A stretch of DNA of 12,101 nt from Mycocentrospora acerina (Eukaryota; Ascomycota; Dothideomycetes; Pleosporales), in contig JAKUHH010000104.1 in assembly GCA_022701365.1 (NCBI GenBank), positions 1-12,101 of the forward strand, read 5' to 3'. The notes beneath the pieces were generated by a model, which was not told the DNA's origin, did no database searches, and saw only the letters and a list, made by a program, of their open reading frames with translations. Shown here piece by piece: positions 8,749 to 12,101 of the stretch (the stretch's first letter is position 1; every line of letters starts with the position of its first letter). A program made the position numbers and the translations under genes.

Positions 8749-8874
8749 TATAAAGTATCTAGTACTACTAGATATACTAAAGTAGTACTAAAGAAAATTT
8801 AAGTACCTTACTAAAATATAAAAAGTATCTAAATAGTTTTTATACTTTATTTATAAAGTATCTAGTATTACTAG
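8749..8874 (+). repeat. Pair of 23-base direct repeats 103 bases apart
   Basis: TATAAAGTATCTAGTA followed by C-or-T and TACTAG occurs at 8749-8771 and again at 8852-8874, with a single C/T difference. It may be a relic of a small internal duplication or of short terminal repeats of a degraded element. The intervening sequence also contains AAAGTATCTA (8822-8831), a third partial copy. Confidence 0.6.
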
Positions 8875-10763
8875 TTTATACTTTAAAGAGCTTTAAGATA
8901 AGTCTTAGCTTAGTAAAGTTAAAAGTCTTATTTACTACATTTTTACTAGCTATTTATTAGATTAAGGTTTATGCTAAGACTCTTAACTAGGTATAGCTTA
9001 TTATTTTTTTAAGTCTTTTTATTTTTACTAATAATACTAGTATATAAGGAAGATATTATAGTAAAAGCTTTATATTTTACTTCTTTAGCTATTTACTTAG
9101 ATTTATACTAAAATTAAAATATACTTTTTAAGTAAGTATTATTTATTAAAAAATATAGTAAAGTTTTAATACTTTTTATTAATTATTTTATAGTAAAATC
9201 TTTTTTTAATTTTTTTTTAAATATAAGAGTATTAAAATTATTTTTGCTAATTTTTATAAACTATAAATATAGTGTTTATCTTACTAGTTTTTATTAAAGT
9301 AGCTATTACTATTTTATTTTTTTATTTAATTATTTATAACTATATAATTTTACTTATAGTTTAAAAAAAAAAGATTAGTATTAGTAAAAGTTATATTAAG
9401 TTATATTCTTTATACTTTATTAAGTCTTTAATATATTAGTACAGTTTTAAAAATTAAAAGCTTTTTATATTATACTTAGTACTATTATAGCTAAGTTTTA
9501 AAAATCTAAAGCACTTTACTTTATTATAAATTCTTTATAATCTATATAATAAATTCACTCTTACAAATCTTAAATTTAAAAAATAAATAAGTTATTATAA
9601 GATATTTGTTGTTTACTATAAATTAAAAAAGAATATAATTCTAAAATAAAGAGGTATATATTAATATAATGCTAGAACTATCTTTTAAATAATTTAAAGT
9701 AAACTTTTAAAAACCTTTTTTTTAATATATATAATATAAAGAAGGTCTTAATAATTATTATTACTAATTAAAATTTATGTAATAAGTTAATTATAGCATA
9801 TTAAAAATACTAAAAATAACTTACTATTCTTTTTATTTTCTAGCTTAGTAATAAAGTATAATTAAAAGGTAAATAAGCAAAGGTTACTTATATAACTTAG
9901 CTATAAAGCTTAAAAGTAAAAGTTAGAAGTAAAAGTTTTTAAGTAAAGATTTAAAGTAATATTTTAATTTAAAATTTAATACTAGTAAATTTACTTTAAA
10001 TAAGTTAAAATAACTATTAAGATTAATTTTATTTATATAAGAGGAATAACACTAGGAGTTTTATTATTACTAATATAAGTTTAAATATTAATTAAGTTAG
10101 TATATTTTAAAAATAAAATATTTAATTGTTTTGTATATTAATTCTACTAGACTATTTTTTTATTACTAAAAACTTTTAAGTTATATAAATTAACACTTTA
10201 AATTATTTTTTAGAATTTAAATATTAGTAATATTTAACAAAGAAAAATCAAATTTAGTTTAATAGAAGAAAGAATTTTAAATTAAAGGTAAAAAGTATTA
10301 TAAATCTTTTAAAATACTAATATACTTATATAAGTATTAAATCTATTTTTTTAATCTAATACTTTAGTTTTATTTATTTAGACTATAACTATTAAAATCC
10401 TTATTATAGCATTAAAAATAAGAAGTAAGATAATTTTTAAAGTTTATATATTAAAATTTAAGATAATATAGTGTTTTTAGTACCTTAAAATTCTAATTAA
10501 GTGTTATATTTTATTTAAATAAATACTTATTAAATACTTTAAAATATCTAAATATATGTAAAAAATACTAAATAAGAGTTAACTAATAAAGTTAAACTAT
10601 TTAGGATTTTTAAGGTTAAATTTAAACATTATTATATATTATAGAATATATAATAAATTTTATAGGTACTGCTTTTTAAATCTTTAAGCTTAGTAATTTA
10701 TTTATCTATATACTTATCTTTATTCCTATCTATACTGTACAAAGTATCTACATTATTAGCAAT

Positions 10764-12101
10764 ATGTCTATCTACACGCTATCTACGTGCTTAGTAACGC
10801 GCCTATCTACACGCCTAGTACTACACCTATCTACACACTTAGCACTACACCCATCCACACGCTCGTTGACACGCTCGTTGACACGCTCGGCATCACGCTC
10901 ATCTACACGCTTAGCGCCACGACCTTCCACACACTCAGCACCACGCCCATCCACACGCTCGGCATCACGCCCATCCACACGCCTATCTACACACTTAGCA
11001 CTACGCCTATCCACACGCTTGGCATCACGCCCACCTACACGCTCAGCATCACGCCCGTCTACACGCTCGGCACCACGACCATCCACACGCTCGGCACCAC
11101 AACCATCTACACGCTCGGCACCACGACCATCTACACGCTCAGCACCACGCCTACCCACACGCTCGGTGACACGCCCATCCACACGCTCGTTAACACGCCC
11201 ATCCACACGCTTGGCATCACGCCTATCTACACACTCAGCATCACGCCCATCCACACGCTTGGCATCACGACCATCTACACGCTCAGCATCACGCCCATCC
11301 GCACGCTCGGCACCACGACCATCTACACGCTCAGCACCACGACCATCTACACGCTCGGCACCACGACCATCCACACGCTCAGCACCACGCCCATCTACAC
11401 GCTCGTTGACACGCTCGGCATCACGCCCATCTACACGCTCAGCGCCACGACCATCTACACGCTCAGCACCACGCCCATCTACACACTCAGCACCACACCC
11501 ATCCACACGCTCGGCATCACGCCCTTCCACACGCTCGTTGACACGCTTGGCATCACGCCCATCTACACGCCCATCCACACGCCCACCCACACGCTCGGCA
11601 TCACGCCTATCTATACGCTCGTTGACACGCTCAGCATCACGCCTATCCACACGCTCGTTGACACGCTCGGCATCACGCCCATCCACACGCTCGTTGACAC
11701 GCTCGGCACCACGACCATCTACACACTCAGCACCACTCCTACCTACACGCTCGGCACCACGACCATCTACACGCTCGGCACCACGACCATCTACACGCTC
11801 AGCACCACGACCATCTACACACTCATCACCACGACCATCTACACTCTCGGCACCACGCCCATCTACACACTCATCACCACGCCCATCCACACGCTCGTTG
11901 ACACGCTCGGCATCACGCCCATCCACACGCTCGTTGACACGCTCGGCATCACGCCCATCCACACGCTCGTTGACACGCTCGGCACCACGACCATCTACAC
12001 ACTCAGCACCACTCCTACCTACACGCTCGGCACCACAACCATCTACACGCTCGGCACCACGACCATCTACACTCTCGGCACCACGCCCATCTACACACTC
12101 A
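10764..12101 (+). CDS. Open frame through the minisatellite from an ATG, 8-residue SAPRPSTR repeats (doubtful gene)
   Basis: From ATG at 10764-10766, just at the left edge of the array, the plus strand is open for 446 codons to the end of the window. It begins MSIYTLSTCLVTRLSTRL and settles into SAPRPSTR octapeptides with SLTR and SASR variants. It is rich in Ser, Arg, Pro and Thr, like a disordered phospho- or glyco-protein region. It is the only frame in the array with a visible ATG. The codon context (GCAATATGT) is unremarkable. Another plus-strand frame (repeating LGTTTIYT) is also open through the array, so openness is a property of the 12-base unit. Expression data would be needed to prefer any frame. 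Confidence 0.18.
   Translation, partial: MSIYTLSTCLVTRLSTRLVLHLSTHLALHPSTRSLTRSLTRSASRSSTRLAPRPSTHSAPRPSTRSASRPSTRLSTHLALRLSTRLASRPPTRSASRPSTRSAPRPSTRSAPQPSTRSAPRPSTRSAPRLPTRSVTRPSTRSLTRPSTRLASRLSTHSASRPSTRLASRPSTRSASRPSARSAPRPSTRSAPRPSTRSAPRPSTRSAPRPSTRSLTRSASRPSTRSAPRPSTRSAPRPSTHSAPHPSTRSASRPSTRSLTRLASRPSTRPSTRPPTRSASRLSIRSLTRSASRLSTRSLTRSASRPSTRSLTRSAPRPSTHSAPLLPTRSAPRPSTRSAPRPSTRSAPRPSTHSSPRPSTLSAPRPSTHSSPRPSTRSLTRSASRPSTRSLTRSASRPSTRSLTRSAPRPSTHSAPLLPTRSAPQPSTRSAPRPSTLSAPRPSTHS
10772..12100 (-). CDS. Open frame through the minisatellite, 8-residue DGRGAERV repeats (doubtful gene)
   Basis: The minus strand is open from the window edge to TAG at 10774-10772, about 442 codons, with no ATG in the visible part. 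It is therefore either partial at its 5' end or not a gene. The translation is a monotonous DGRGAERV octapeptide with DGRDAERV, NERV and GRV variants, very rich in Arg, Asp, Glu, Gly and Val and without hydrophobic segments. If translated it would be a charged repeat protein. Against it: the frame is open because a 12-base unit in this phase contains no stop, the plus strand is equally open, and the stop comes from a truncated unit at the array edge. No family is recognised. Confidence 0.2.
   Translation of the reverse strand, partial: ECVDGRGAESVDGRGAERVDGCGAERVGRSGAECVDGRGAERVNERVDGRDAERVNERVDGRDAERVNERVDGRGDECVDGRGAESVDGRGDECVDGRGAERVDGRGAERVDGRGAERVGRSGAECVDGRGAERVNERVDGRDAERVNERVDRRDAERVNERIDRRDAERVGGRVDGRVDGRDAKRVNERVEGRDAERVDGCGAECVDGRGAERVDGRGAERVDGRDAERVNERVDGRGAERVDGRGAERVDGRGAERVDGRGAERADGRDAERVDGRDAKRVDGRDAECVDRRDAKRVDGRVNERVDGRVTERVGRRGAERVDGRGAERVDGCGAERVDGRGAERVDGRDAERVGGRDAKRVDRRSAKCVDRRVDGRDAERVDGRGAECVEGRGAKRVDERDAERVNERVNERVDGCSAKCVDRCSTRRVDRRVTKHVDSV
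11685..12101. repeat. Higher-order repeat inside the minisatellite, period 276 bases
   Basis: A distinctive run containing CTCGTTGACACG, then CTCGGCACCACG, and the rare unit ending CACTCCTACCTACACG starts at 11685 and again at 11961, 276 bases (23 units) later. The second copy then rejoins the first with an offset of 228, at a block containing ACACTCTCGG (11841 and 12069). One copy has therefore lost, or the other gained, four 12-base units. This points to recent segmental duplication of part of the array, by unequal exchange or replication slippage. Confidence 0.8.

Larger units (their letters stand above)
5561..10750. other. Extremely AT-rich, deeply mutated block with no recognisable gene
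   Basis: More than 5 kb of DNA made almost entirely of A and T, with long A and T runs and CTA/TAG/TTA words. Compared with 300-5,300, even ACA and GCA (spared there) are scarce and CpG is nearly absent. A handful of TCA (near 6303, 8607, 9552, 10248) and one TGA (near 7409) remain. I read several stretches in both directions and found no transposase, polymerase or cellular domain I could name. The best coding-like piece is on the minus strand at about 8380-8770, rich in Lys, Asn and Ile, with few stops and no match that I know. The block is most likely older or repeatedly RIP-mutated transposon sequence. No tRNA or rRNA was seen. Confidence 0.7.
10766..12101. repeat. CpG-rich minisatellite of 12-base units (24-base couplets), running off the right end
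   Basis: At least 110 consecutive 12-base units, most ending in CACG, fill the right end. Common types are CTCGGCACCACG, ACCATCTACACG, CCCATCCACACG and CTCGTTGACACG, usually alternating as 24-base couplets. Variation between units is mostly C/T and G/A. The array starts abruptly after AT-rich DNA; its first hundred bases are the most diverged (CCTATCTACACG, CTTAGTACTACA). All indels are multiples of 12 across nearly the whole array, so phase is kept; one short unit near 10779 breaks it at the left edge. CpG and CpA are abundant, so the array has largely escaped the process that mutated its neighbour. Confidence 0.95.

Noticed and set aside
10772..11962. A complete 396-codon minus-strand gene starting at 11962
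   Set aside because: The start there is a GTG, not a eukaryotic ATG, and the same frame continues open to the window edge, so 11962 is not a real start.
10766..12101. CRISPR array
   Set aside because: The units are contiguous 12-base repeats without unique spacers, and the rest of the window is fungal transposon DNA.
10766..12101. Telomere repeat
   Set aside because: No TTAGGG/CCCTAA run is present; the unit is 12 bases long and CpG-rich.

Overview
The window looks like repeat-rich accessory DNA from a filamentous ascomycete (Pezizomycotina; a dothideomycete-like AT-rich compartment is my guess, not shown). The main evidence is the mutation pattern. From about 300 to 10,750 the DNA is very AT-rich. 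CCA, TCA, TGA and TGG are almost absent, and reading frames are broken almost only by TAG and TAA. This is what repeat-induced point mutation (RIP, CpA to TpA on both strands) leaves behind. The frames below were read by eye, treating TAG/TAA as former CAG/CAA/TGG, TAT as possible TGT or CAT, and ATA as possible ATG or ACA.

Layout. 1-269 is unmutated DNA ending in ...TTGTTACA, best explained as one end of a young LTR. It interrupts a RIP-destroyed gene on the minus strand (270-1247) that resembles the fungal OrsD/DUF3505 family and has a recognisable C2H2-type finger. From about 1,500 to 3,899 on the plus strand lies the 3' part of a Ty3/Gypsy chromovirus pol: end of reverse transcriptase, RNase H, integrase with zinc finger and GPY/F region, and a C-terminal chromodomain. 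All of it is in one uninterrupted frame with no visible indel. Converging on it, and ending 45 bases away, is a minus-strand coiled-coil reading frame (3945 to about 4500). Hexamer microsatellites (4679-4806) and a region with a polypurine tract and a TATA-like box (about 4,860-5,560) follow.

From about 5,560 to 10,750 the DNA is even more AT-rich and I recognise no gene, only short tandem and direct repeats and one weak coding-like stretch. At about 10,765 the sequence changes abruptly to a CpG-rich minisatellite of 12-base units (24-base couplets) that runs off the right end. Its phase leaves three of the six reading frames open, so the long open frames there are weak evidence for protein.

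Nothing in the window looks like an intact cellular gene. The elements do not form a pathway; they are layers of insertion and decay: an OrsD-like gene and a Gypsy element both inactivated by RIP, a later LTR insertion that escaped it, and a minisatellite block at the edge of the mutated zone.
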